IMG/VR virus record: IMGVR_UViG_3300027763_000032
Coordinates: 1-64,000 of that record
Direction: 5' to 3' (one strand)
Source of the DNA: a virus
DNA length: 64,000 nucleotides
The translations under genes and the position numbers were made by a program. Shown one piece after another: positions 43,401 through 49,261 of this stretch; position 1 is the first letter of the stretch; the number at the start of each line of letters is the position of its first letter. A model generated the notes under the pieces. That model searched no databases. It saw nothing but the letters and a program-made list of their open reading frames with translations, and was not told the DNA's origin.

Positions 43401-43602
43401 GCCCGCAACAGGCTATATAAAAGCAGTGCCCCTGTGCTACTGTAAGCCGGGTGAAGCAGACTATATTTTAGAAAATATAGCATATAGTGGATTTGATTTT
43501 ACTAGCTTAGACTTTGAAATTGATCGATTTATTATCGATGCAGTTTCGGGCAATAACGAAGATCAGTATTTGAAAATTCCTAATTACAAGTTTAACGTAT
43601 GA
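40486..43602 (+). CDS. Virion structural protein with Ig-like modules (1038 aa)
   Basis: 1038 residues. Three or more putative-Ig (He_PIG-like) segments are visible from their turn signature: SGKLPQGLRLIDHYISGSP (about 51-69), SGQLPPGLTLSRSGRITGF (about 250-268) and GTLPPGVELRANGELIGRV (about 614-632). The C-terminal ~300 residues are less repetitive and include PRQIDTENSFLPPWM followed by LCYCKPGEADYIL. Large phage proteins of this type serve as baseplate or fibre attachments with adhesion modules. It is driven by a late promoter with a sequestering hairpin. The next late octamer overlaps its stop. Confidence 0.78.
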   Translation: MLNIWSVKSGHSLGSLQEGRVFKDIHGTDNRIPLPLINGADLSNVTFSLISGKLPQGLRLIDHYISGSPYEVVRSTVSTFVIRAQNLVTKEISDRTLSITVEGADAPRWVTTEGTLPVGALPYRIARIISASRYNNIVTLTTDKAHDFVFDNIISVTSSLNDINNDKIKVLRPGFSGVETPDEYIYRISHTITYRDVGINFGTRSVTGTVQLLKAPLTFVLDGSYIDFQLLATDTDLRAGDELEFFIEDKSGQLPPGLTLSRSGRITGFIDPILALDITARDGTFDVNTFDDYPYDFAPLPNIGIAGYEQVLTPKKLNRFYEFIVSVSDGETITKRTFKIYVVGDDFLRTDNTIMKIGGGAYISYTSDSTYLRSPIWLSAANLGTKRANNYVTVILDTFDPNPAIGPVDYRLEKFNPDGTPSELPAGLALDPSNSEIFGFVPYQPAVTINYKFTVSATKYDKENLEQIEVEIVNAELAPIGQNYLKINKLPTSDQQLITNDNIRIGAYTYKINSYEVLSNQAYDTIKLDKPLKNVVIKSFVIANSYYRVLSQLYTTRTSSKTFTMQVLGEIDSVIRFLTPANLGSVRANLSSQLEIQAETTVVGAVLTYRQVGGTLPPGVELRANGELIGRVTQFGNIVYRSFWKSGKQYKINDVVKYQDQLYKANFAHTSSSPFNISYWDKYTFRNNITGLTTYDSRTTTFDGRMGTQDRSYSFTVLAQDQFKYSAISGTFTVFVEDPDVKLFSNVYVKPFPTLAKRAKFYTFINDLDIFTESKIYRSSDPNYGVQKELKMLIYAGIETLEIKNYVPALIMNTKRKRFRIGSPKKAIARNQGSNDTIYEVIYLEIFDEYEIGKLSPAQAIKLSYGSRSKVQVNQTDINPVNGRLDLSNSKIRDKLNDDTVDRFQKTGDSLGADNTVVKASGTDVEYIYPSSVSNIRRNIKTLVVGNGSPRQIDTENSFLPPWMVTPQDSRTPATGYIKAVPLCYCKPGEADYILENIAYSGFDFTSLDFEIDRFIIDAVSGNNEDQYLKIPNYKFNV

Positions 43603-43608
43603 TAAATA
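43601..43608 (+). promoter_or_regulatory. T4-type late promoter
   Basis: GATAAATA directly follows the stop region of the 1038-aa gene, 21 bases before ATG 43630, with Shine-Dalgarno CAAGGA between. No strong hairpin is seen. Confidence 0.7.
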
Positions 43609-43629
43609 CATAATCAAGGATACTATAAC

Positions 43630-44640
43630 ATGGCTACAATGAGAAATTTAGATATTGACCAGGATTTTCCAGTTGCTGGGCAAGATAACGAAAGTCAAGG
43701 CTTTAGAGATAATTTTAGTGCAATTAAAGATTCACTAACCTATCTTGACGAAGAACTTTTTAAAACTGGTGGACTAGCAGAAACTACTGTAAAGCTGGGC
43801 GAAAGAAACGAATTTGACATTAATGCCAGTTTAGAAACTGTTAAATTGCTAGGAACTTCGGAAGCTACTGTTAAAAGCGGACAAGCAATTGTATTGCCAA
43901 GCGGACAAGAATTAAATTATTCAGCAGGTTCCTATCATTCTATTTTATTATCATCTAGCACTAGTTTGGATGTTATTGGTTTTCCTCAGCCAGACGGCAC
44001 TGAAGATGGACGTTTTGCTAAACTGCGCCTTGATGCTACATTAAGCACATACAATGTAACTACAGCAGGAGCATTTGTTGTAGGCAATGTCTATACTATT
44101 TTTGCATTAGGCAATACTAATTTTACAGCTATTGGTGCTACTGCAAATACTGTAGGGGTTACATTTAAAGCTACCGGAGTTGGCAGTGGAACAGGAACTG
44201 CCAAGGAAGCTAGAACACTGAGTTTTACAAATTCAGTAGCTGGCGGTACTATTAAGTACGAAGGCAACTGGCCGGCACCATTATATGTTACTAGCGAAAC
44301 AAATCCAGTAGTTGTTGAATTTTGGTCCTATGATGGTGGCGAGACTGTTTACGCACAATATCTAGGACAGTTTGGACAAACTGTTAGAGATACCGCAGTG
44401 GTAAATTTAACAGTAACTGGTACTGCTACATTAGGTGATGCTGTTACTGATAGAATCATTTTTAATGGTATACCAAAACTACCATTAGTAGATGGAGTTA
44501 CCCTTTCTGGATTAACTCCGGAAGTAGGTATGATGATTTTTAATACTACTACTAAGCGTGTTCAATCCTATGTTCCAGACACAGGACTAGCACAGGGTAG
44601 CCCTGCATCCAATACTGCTGGTTGGATTAATATAAGCTAA
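43630..44640 (+). CDS. Virion structural protein, fibre-like (336 aa)
   Basis: 336 residues. The N-terminus (residues 15-35, GQDNESQGFRDNFSAIKDSL) is a variant of the NDGTGDxxRExFxKxNxNF motif of the two genes at 23807 and 37948. Residues about 147-194 carry an inserted VGNVYTIFALGNTNFTAIG...GVGSGTGTA module, also found in the second giant. The C-terminus (PEVGMMIFNTTTKRVQSYV...GWINIS) is a fibre-tip-like closing. Probably a short fibre or tail accessory protein. Late expressed. The stop overlaps the next start (TAATG). Confidence 0.75.
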   Translation: MATMRNLDIDQDFPVAGQDNESQGFRDNFSAIKDSLTYLDEELFKTGGLAETTVKLGERNEFDINASLETVKLLGTSEATVKSGQAIVLPSGQELNYSAGSYHSILLSSSTSLDVIGFPQPDGTEDGRFAKLRLDATLSTYNVTTAGAFVVGNVYTIFALGNTNFTAIGATANTVGVTFKATGVGSGTGTAKEARTLSFTNSVAGGTIKYEGNWPAPLYVTSETNPVVVEFWSYDGGETVYAQYLGQFGQTVRDTAVVNLTVTGTATLGDAVTDRIIFNGIPKLPLVDGVTLSGLTPEVGMMIFNTTTKRVQSYVPDTGLAQGSPASNTAGWINIS

Positions 44641-44873
44641 TGTTACATCCGCTATCTCCCGACTTGTCAAAGTTAAAAGATAACGAGCTCGAGAATAAAC
44701 TTCAAGAGCTCAGTAAGCGTTATTTTCAAACTAGCAATGCTAGTATTCAGCATCAGCTAATAATACTAATTGAAGGCTACAAAGAAGAATTGGCAAACCG
44801 CAGAGCCAAGATGTGGCAAGAACAATATCAAAAACGCGATACAGATCTTGACAGTTTAATAAAAGTCAGTTAA
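44640..44873 (+). CDS. Small coiled-coil protein, unknown
   Basis: 77 residues from the TAATG junction, so translated by coupling to the structural gene. The sequence is a run of amphipathic helices with heptad-like Leu spacing (LSKLKDNELENKLQELSKRYF). There is no catalytic motif. Co-transcription with a late structural gene suggests a small assembly factor or tail component. Its 3' end contains the complete promoter of the next gene, and its stop TAA is part of that -10. Confidence 0.65.
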   Translation: MLHPLSPDLSKLKDNELENKLQELSKRYFQTSNASIQHQLIILIEGYKEELANRRAKMWQEQYQKRDTDLDSLIKVS

Positions 44874-44876
44874 AAT
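44848..44876 (+). promoter_or_regulatory. Sigma70-type promoter placed for a leaderless mRNA
   Basis: TTGACA (44848-44853), 17-bp spacer, TAAAAT (44871-44876), entirely within the 3' end of the 77-aa gene. Six bases separate the -10 from ATG 44883, the same geometry as at 3731/3738, and no Shine-Dalgarno is present for that ATG. Confidence 0.7.
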
Positions 44877-44882
44877 AGCTGA

Positions 44883-45401
44883 ATGCATATTGACCTTTTA
44901 GGAATACCCGTCTACTCCAAATCTGACATACTTGATATTATCTATCAAGGAAAATTGGATATCTTAAAAACTACCCTAGTTGATATTGACGATGCAGAAT
45001 TTGATAAATTTAATTCTGCGGCAAAAGAAGCGGGTGTTGCAGAATTACAAAAATATTATCCACTAGACATTAGCGTAGAAGAATTTGATCAGTCGCTTCA
45101 AGAAAATTGGTTAATGCCCGATAGCTATAAAGAAATGGACATTGCCAAATGGGTATTAGATCAATGCACTACACAAGATCAATTACAGCGAGTTGGTGCA
45201 GAATTATTAGAATTTCAAAGACGAGATATGATGCCTTTATTAAAATGGATGAAATATTTTGTTGATACTTGTAGAACTAATAGAGTAGTTTGGGGTGTAG
45301 GAAGAGGTAGCTCTGTTGCTAGTTACGTGTTATACTTAATAGGCGTACATCGCATAGACAGTATGAAATATAATTTAGACTGGCAGGAATTTCTGAGATA
45401 A
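44883..45401 (+). CDS. Stand-alone fragment related to bacterial DNA polymerase III alpha
   Basis: 172 residues. The C-terminal 70 residues (LEFQRRDMMPLLKWMKYFV, then VVWGVGRGSSVASYVLYLIG and VHRIDSMKYNLDWQEFLR) align by eye with the PolIII-alpha segment running from the RxExE/YFLIV helix through the GPGRGSSAGSLVAYxLGITDIDP loop to the FERFLN helix. The protein ends exactly where DnaE continues into the catalytic PDxDxDF motif, so it cannot be a polymerase on its own. It may bind primer-template, clamp or host polymerase. It is the first gene of an early operon from a promoter predicted to give a leaderless mRNA. Confidence 0.72.
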   Translation: MHIDLLGIPVYSKSDILDIIYQGKLDILKTTLVDIDDAEFDKFNSAAKEAGVAELQKYYPLDISVEEFDQSLQENWLMPDSYKEMDIAKWVLDQCTTQDQLQRVGAELLEFQRRDMMPLLKWMKYFVDTCRTNRVVWGVGRGSSVASYVLYLIGVHRIDSMKYNLDWQEFLR

Positions 45402-45428
45402 GTAATACTATAATAGGAGGCTAGTAAA

Positions 45429-45659
45429 ATGGCACAAAAACCGCAACCAAAAAAAGTGTACCGTACTTCAAACGGTAGAATAGTAGATATGGATCTATTA
45501 CGTCAAAAGAACGAATTAACGCCAGCAGTGGGCAATGTTCGAGTAAATGCTAGAGGCGATGAACTAGGACCAGGTGGACAAATTGTCCGCAGTCGTGAAG
45601 AAATTCTAAAAGACTTTTATGCTTCAGCTGAAGCGGCCGCTAAAGAAGCAAAGGAATAA
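45429..45659 (+). CDS. Conserved T4-like phage small protein, unknown
   Basis: 76 residues with Shine-Dalgarno AGGAGG well placed before ATG 45429. The sequence KVYRTSNGRIVDMDLLRQ...VGNVRVNARGDELGPGG resembles a short uncharacterised protein that recurs in marine T4-like phages beside chaperonin or clamp-loader genes; this is recalled, not checked. It is basic at the N-terminus with an Ala/Glu/Lys helix at the end. A TATAAT at 45409 lacks a matching -35, so it probably belongs to the operon from 44883. Confidence 0.7.
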   Translation: MAQKPQPKKVYRTSNGRIVDMDLLRQKNELTPAVGNVRVNARGDELGPGGQIVRSREEILKDFYASAEAAAKEAKE

Positions 45660-45661
45660 CT

Positions 45662-46063
45662 GTGAACGTTAATGCAGTAAAAGGTAAGATTATACCATTA
45701 GGTGATAAGGTATTTGTTAACAATATGAACTTTGGTGAGCAAACAACTGCCGGTGGTATTGTATTGATGAGCGATGATGCCAAGGATCACGGCATCCATC
45801 CTAGATGGGCACAGGTTTGGGCAGTAGGTAAAGACCATGCTGAAGAGTTTAATATTGGCGATTGGATCTTAATTGAACACGGTCGCTGGACTCGAGGTAT
45901 TCCGTATGAATACGAAGATGGTACAGAAACTACTATCCGTATGGTAGAGAACAAGTCTATTATCATGTGGGACACTGAACAGCCCAAAGATGCTATCATT
46001 GGTCACTTAGACGGTGGTGGTCCTCCCCCAACAGTTAGCCCAGATGAGTTTTTAAGAACATGA
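45662..46063 (+). CDS. GroES-like co-chaperonin (T4 gp31 role)
   Basis: 133 residues starting at GTG 45662; no ATG is in frame upstream, and AAAGGA lies just before. The GroES fold is suggested by IIPLGDKVFVNN, the mobile-loop region FGEQTTAGGIVLM, then the VWAVGKDHAEEFNIGDWILIEHGRW strand block and VENKSIIMWD. In T4 the co-chaperonin gp31 replaces GroES to let GroEL fold the large capsid protein. The extra C-terminal tail (GGGPPPTVSPDEF) is beyond the core. Its neighbours are early genes. The stop overlaps the next start (ATGA). Confidence 0.82.
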   Translation: MNVNAVKGKIIPLGDKVFVNNMNFGEQTTAGGIVLMSDDAKDHGIHPRWAQVWAVGKDHAEEFNIGDWILIEHGRWTRGIPYEYEDGTETTIRMVENKSIIMWDTEQPKDAIIGHLDGGGPPPTVSPDEFLRT

Positions 46064-46422
46064 CAAATCCATTCCGCGATCAAGAAAAATTTATGAAGGC
46101 CTGCGATCAAAGCGTTGACAGCTTTAATCAAGATCAGTTTAATCTATATCTTAACCTAATGGAAGAGGAATGGAAAGAACTTAAAGTTGCTATCGATAAT
46201 AGCGATAATGTAGAAACATTAGATGCACTATTGGATTTTATTGTTGTTACAGTTGGTGCTATTCATAGTGCAGGCTACGACGGCGAAGGTGGCTGGAAAG
46301 AAGTCATGCGTACAAATTTTGCCAAGATTGATAGTGAAACCGGCAAAGTGCGTAAGCGTGAAGATGGCAAAGTATTAAAACCCGTGGGATGGACTCCTCC
46401 AGATTTGAAACCGTTTGTTTAA
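46060..46422 (+). CDS. MazG/PRA-PH-like nucleotide pyrophosphohydrolase
   Basis: 120 residues. The all-alpha MazG-superfamily metal motif is visible as Glu37-x2-Glu40 (EEEWKEL) followed by Glu52-x2-Asp55 and Asp59 (ETLDALLDF). The closing KIDSETGKVRKREDGKVLKPVGW is typical of phosphoribosyl-ATP pyrophosphohydrolase-like phage proteins. Such enzymes hydrolyse nucleoside triphosphates, and in phages have been proposed to adjust nucleotide pools or alarmones. It starts at an ATGA overlap with the co-chaperonin gene. Confidence 0.82.
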   Translation: MTNPFRDQEKFMKACDQSVDSFNQDQFNLYLNLMEEEWKELKVAIDNSDNVETLDALLDFIVVTVGAIHSAGYDGEGGWKEVMRTNFAKIDSETGKVRKREDGKVLKPVGWTPPDLKPFV

Positions 46423-46430
46423 GGAGCAGG

Positions 46431-46562
46431 ATGTACAGAGTTAAGTATTATACATATGAAGATCTACACACCAAATACTTTGAAACACTACACGATGCGA
46501 TAACGTTTGCGGTGTATCAAGTAAAGACTGGTAATGTTTATGCAGTCGATCTAATCAAATAG
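46431..46562 (+). CDS. Small 43-aa protein, unknown
   Basis: ATG 46431 is preceded by AAGGAG at ideal spacing and the frame runs 43 codons to TAG. The peptide (MYRVKYYTYEDLHTKYFE...VYQVKTGNVYAVDLIK) has a plausible beta-alpha-beta pattern and good codon texture, so I regard it as a real gene despite its length. It ends eight bases before a terminator-like hairpin and is therefore the last gene of its operon. Confidence 0.65.
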   Translation: MYRVKYYTYEDLHTKYFETLHDAITFAVYQVKTGNVYAVDLIK

Positions 46563-46570
46563 ATAACACC

Positions 46571-46607
46571 AAAGGGTCTTGACAGACCCTTTTTTAATTG
46601 CTATACT
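46571..46607 (+). promoter_or_regulatory. Combined terminator and promoter: TTGACA forms the hairpin loop
   Basis: AAAGGGTC (46571-46578) and GACCCTTT (46585-46592) form an 8-bp stem followed by a T-run to 46595, a good Rho-independent terminator. Its six-base loop is exactly TTGACA (46579-46584), the -35 of a promoter with 17-bp spacer and TATACT (46602-46607). The -10 is also one arm of TATACT-AAC-AGTATA. Confidence 0.8.
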
Positions 46608-46632
46608 AACAGTATATGCCAAGAGGTCAACT

Positions 46633-46788
46633 ATGAAATGTAATACGTGTAATCAACAATACAGCATTACCTGCGATTGGAATCAGGGTCGATGCCCTCA
46701 TCACCCACCGATGATCAATCCATATAGCATGAGATTCTATAATCTTGTGCAGTTTATCAGAAACATCTTTAAAGGAAAAATATCATGA
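46633..46788 (+). CDS. Small Cys/His-rich protein, unknown
   Basis: 51 residues from ATG 46633 (an upstream in-frame start would lie inside the promoter). It opens with KCNTCNQQY...CDWNQGRCPHHPP, giving Cys3, Cys6, Cys14 (approximate) and a CPHH, a possible zinc site. The C-terminal half is aromatic and basic (FYNLVQFIRNIFKG). Shine-Dalgarno AGAGG. It is the first gene after the promoter and is coupled to the membrane protein that follows. Confidence 0.6.
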   Translation: MKCNTCNQQYSITCDWNQGRCPHHPPMINPYSMRFYNLVQFIRNIFKGKIS

Positions 46789-47036
46789 CAGACAACGAAC
46801 AAAATATAGAAATAATGAAAGACCTTAGAAATAGATTAGATAAGGTACTTGATAATACACCAACAGAAACATCAACAGTTAAACATCCGGATGCAACAAA
46901 ACACTTTTATGTTAGTGTTGTTAAGAGTGCAGTACGGATAGGAGCCGCATCTGCTCTTATTATGGGATCGTTTATGCTAGCAGGCGCATTGTTTATTCTA
47001 GCAGAGATTCTAGGCATTGTTGAGGAAATAGTATGA
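46785..47036 (+). CDS. Small membrane protein, unknown
   Basis: 83 residues. A charged N-terminal half is followed by one long hydrophobic segment (about 50-78, IGAASALIMGSFMLAGALFILAE quoted in part as GAASALIMGSFMLAG) and a short acidic tail, so a single-pass inner-membrane protein is expected. There is no signal-peptidase site. It overlaps the genes on both sides (ATGA) and leads into the clamp loader gene. The function is unknown. Confidence 0.6.
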   Translation: MTDNEQNIEIMKDLRNRLDKVLDNTPTETSTVKHPDATKHFYVSVVKSAVRIGAASALIMGSFMLAGALFILAEILGIVEEIV

Positions 47037-47953
47037 AAGAGTTGTGGGTAGAAAAATATCGTCCTAAAACTGTAGAAGGTTATGTTTTTAAAGACGACGC
47101 CCTAAAAGAGCAAATTGCCAAGTGGATTAAAGACGGATCAATTCCTCATATCTTGTTAAGTGGCAATGCAGGTACTGGTAAGACTACATTAGCAAAGGTG
47201 TTGTTAAACGAAATTGGCGTCCAGGACACTGACATCCTGTTTGCTAACGGAAGTAAAGAAGGTCGCAAGATCGAATGGGTCGACAAGCTAATTGGCTTTT
47301 GTCAGACTATGCCGTTTGGTGACTTTAAGGTTGTTCTAATCGACGAAGCAGATTATATGAACAAAGATTCAGTACAACCAGCACTACGTAACCTAATGGA
47401 AGACTATTCAAATAGTGTTCGCTTTATTTTTACCTGTAACTACCCACACAGAATTATTACACCAGTAAAGAGTCGCTGTCAAGAGGTTAAAATTGAACGC
47501 ACTGACTTGACTGAGTTTACTGCTCGTGTTGCTACAATACTTGTTACAGAGGACATTGAATTTGACTTAGATACCCTGGATACCTTTGTACAAGGCACTT
47601 ATCCTGATCTGCGTAAATGTATTAACAATGTACAAATGCACAGTACCGGCGGTACATTAAAAGTTCCGGAAGTAGTTGACGGAGCAGGAGACTATCGTGT
47701 AGAGATGGTAGACTTGTTTAAGAAGGGCAAGATTAGCGAAGCACGTAAACTCTTATGTAGCCAAGCTCGTCCAGAAGAGATGGAAGAAATTTATCGCTGG
47801 ATGTATGACAATGTTGCTGTGTTTGGTGACAGTGAAGAGAAACAAGATAGTGCAATACTTATTATTAAACAGGGTCTTGTGGATAATGCATCAGTTGCAG
47901 ATCAAGAGATTAATCTAGCGGCAACGTTGATTAGACTTTCGAGACTGCAATGA
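47033..47953 (+). CDS. Sliding-clamp loader ATPase subunit (gp44-like)
   Basis: 306 residues. This AAA+ clamp loader opens the phage sliding clamp and places it at primer ends. [14 protein letters not shown] (5-18) is the RFC-box-like opening, followed by Walker A GNAGTGKT (44-51), Walker B LIDEAD (102-107) and the SRC arginine-finger motif (147-149). The C-terminal helical domain is present, and the length fits T4 gp44. Partner gp62 and clamp gp45 genes are not in the window. It is coupled by ATGA to the membrane-protein gene before and to the ferredoxin gene after. Confidence 0.92.
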   Translation: MKELWVEKYRPKTVEGYVFKDDALKEQIAKWIKDGSIPHILLSGNAGTGKTTLAKVLLNEIGVQDTDILFANGSKEGRKIEWVDKLIGFCQTMPFGDFKVVLIDEADYMNKDSVQPALRNLMEDYSNSVRFIFTCNYPHRIITPVKSRCQEVKIERTDLTEFTARVATILVTEDIEFDLDTLDTFVQGTYPDLRKCINNVQMHSTGGTLKVPEVVDGAGDYRVEMVDLFKKGKISEARKLLCSQARPEEMEEIYRWMYDNVAVFGDSEEKQDSAILIIKQGLVDNASVADQEINLAATLIRLSRLQ

Positions 47954-48273
47954 CATATCTAGTAACAGAAAATTGTATCAAATGCAAGCACACTGATTGT
48001 GTAAGTGTTTGTCCCGTTGACTGTTTTTATGAAGGACCAAATTTTCTAGTAATTAATCCAGACGAATGTATCGATTGCGGAGTTTGTGTTACAGAATGTC
48101 CAGTAGATGCTATTGTAGCAGATAGTGATGCCACTGTTAATGTGCCATTTTGGTTAGAAATTAATACTAGACTAAGTAAAAAGTGGCCGGTTATTACAAA
48201 ACAAAAACATGCATTACCTGATGCGGACAATTGGAAAGATGTTCCGGACAAAATAAAACTATTAGAGGAATAA
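47950..48273 (+). CDS. fdxA: 7Fe ferredoxin, FdxA type
   Basis: 107 residues, the full length of proteobacterial and Azotobacter FdI-type ferredoxins. Cysteines at 9, 12, 17, 21 and 25 and at 40, 43, 46 and 50 give the CxxCxxxxCxxxCP and CxxCxxCxxxCP pattern of a [3Fe-4S][4Fe-4S] protein, and the stretch [20 protein letters not shown] is a family hallmark. The C-terminal extension with [19 protein letters not shown] is also kept, so the gene is intact rather than decaying. It is a small electron carrier. Being overlapped by the clamp-loader stop, it is fixed in the phage operon rather than a loose insertion. Confidence 0.93.
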   Translation: MTYLVTENCIKCKHTDCVSVCPVDCFYEGPNFLVINPDECIDCGVCVTECPVDAIVADSDATVNVPFWLEINTRLSKKWPVITKQKHALPDADNWKDVPDKIKLLEE

Positions 48274-48274
48274 C

Positions 48275-49069
48275 ATGGCGCAACGAATTTTAGTTATGGG
48301 ATTACCAGGTTCTGGTAAAACTTATCTAGCACAGCATATTGTAGATCATCTGCAGGCAGAAAAGAAAAAAGTCGGTTGGCTTAATGCAGACGATGTACGT
48401 AAAAAGTACAATGACTGGGATTTTAGTGAAGCTGGACGTATTCGTCAAAGTAAACGTATGCGTGATCTAGCAGATGCTATGACTGAATGTGATTATGTCA
48501 TCTGTGACTTTGTTGCACCATTACTCGAAATGCGTCATAACTTTAAAGCAGACTGGACCATTTGGGTTGACACTATACGTGAAGGTCGCTATGCAGATAC
48601 AAATGCGATGTTTGTTGAACCTGAAGTATATGATTTTAGAATCACAGAACAAAATGCAGGAAAGTGGGGTGAGTTTATTGCCGCACACATTATAGATAAT
48701 CGTAGGCGCCCCGTATTTGATTGGAAAAAAGAAACAGTGCAGATGTTAGGACGTTGGCAACCATGGCATGACGGTCACCGTGCCCTATTTGAAAGACTAC
48801 TTGCTAAAACAGGACAAGTCATTATTCAAGTACGTGATGTACAAGGTTGGCAAGGTAGTAATCCGTTCGAAGTGGCTAAAGTTAAAAGTTTTATCAAGCG
48901 TGATTTAGATCCATTGTATCAAGGTCAATATGAAATACAAGTAGTTCCTAACATTGTACATATTGGCTGGGGTAGAGGTGTAGGTTACACGTCAGGTGAA
49001 GAAACATTTGACGAAGCAGTCACTGACATCAGTGCTACAAAAATACGCAAAGAATTAGGACTAAAATGA
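48275..49069 (+). CDS. APS-kinase-like P-loop domain fused to a nucleotidyltransferase
   Basis: 264 residues in two domains. Residues 1-140 form a P-loop kinase (GLPGSGKT, 9-16) whose LNADDVRKKYNDWDFSEAGR segment parallels the adenylylsulfate-kinase pattern. Residues about 155-264 form a cytidylyl/adenylyl-transferase with GRWQPWHDGH (HxGH equivalent) and DISATKIRKEL (ISxTxxR equivalent). The order kinase then transferase is the reverse of NadR-type fusions. Possible roles are nucleotide-sugar, NAD or sulfate activation; the substrate is not decided by sequence. It is coupled to a DUF2061 gene that often accompanies APS kinase. Confidence 0.8.
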   Translation: MAQRILVMGLPGSGKTYLAQHIVDHLQAEKKKVGWLNADDVRKKYNDWDFSEAGRIRQSKRMRDLADAMTECDYVICDFVAPLLEMRHNFKADWTIWVDTIREGRYADTNAMFVEPEVYDFRITEQNAGKWGEFIAAHIIDNRRRPVFDWKKETVQMLGRWQPWHDGHRALFERLLAKTGQVIIQVRDVQGWQGSNPFEVAKVKSFIKRDLDPLYQGQYEIQVVPNIVHIGWGRGVGYTSGEETFDEAVTDISATKIRKELGLK

Positions 49070-49251
49070 GAACAATATTAAAAACGTTATCCTGGAGAGT
49101 TATTGGCTCTAGTTCAACGTTTTTAATCAGCTATCTAATAACAGGGCAGGCATTTATTGCCACTAGCATCGCAATTACGCAAATGATAGTTAACACCGTG
49201 TTATATTACATACATGAATTACTTTGGAATAAAGTGAAAAAGGGCCAATAA
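49066..49251 (+). CDS. DUF2061 membrane protein
   Basis: 61 residues. KTLSWRVIGSSSTFLISYLITG and the closing LYYIHELLWNKV match the DUF2061 family of small two-helix membrane proteins (hydrophobic segments about 13-28 and 32-50). In bacteria and marine phages this family frequently lies beside adenylylsulfate kinase genes, as here, so it probably works with the fused protein upstream at the membrane. It starts at an ATGA overlap. Its TAA lies in the loop of the terminator hairpin. Confidence 0.85.
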   Translation: MRTILKTLSWRVIGSSSTFLISYLITGQAFIATSIAITQMIVNTVLYYIHELLWNKVKKGQ

Positions 49252-49261
49252 GGCCCTTTTT
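49237..49261. terminator. Bidirectional Rho-independent terminator
   Basis: AAAAAGGGCC (49237-49246), loop AATAA, GGCCCTTTTT (49252-49261): a 10-bp stem with A-tract and T-tract on both sides, so it can stop the rightward DUF2061 operon and the leftward phoH gene. The stop codons of both genes lie in or at the hairpin. Confidence 0.9.

Noticed and set aside
45386-45414. Promoter ending in TATAAT at 45409
   Set aside because: No recognisable -35 at 16-18 bp upstream and no extended -10, so the gene at 45429 is more likely read from 44848.
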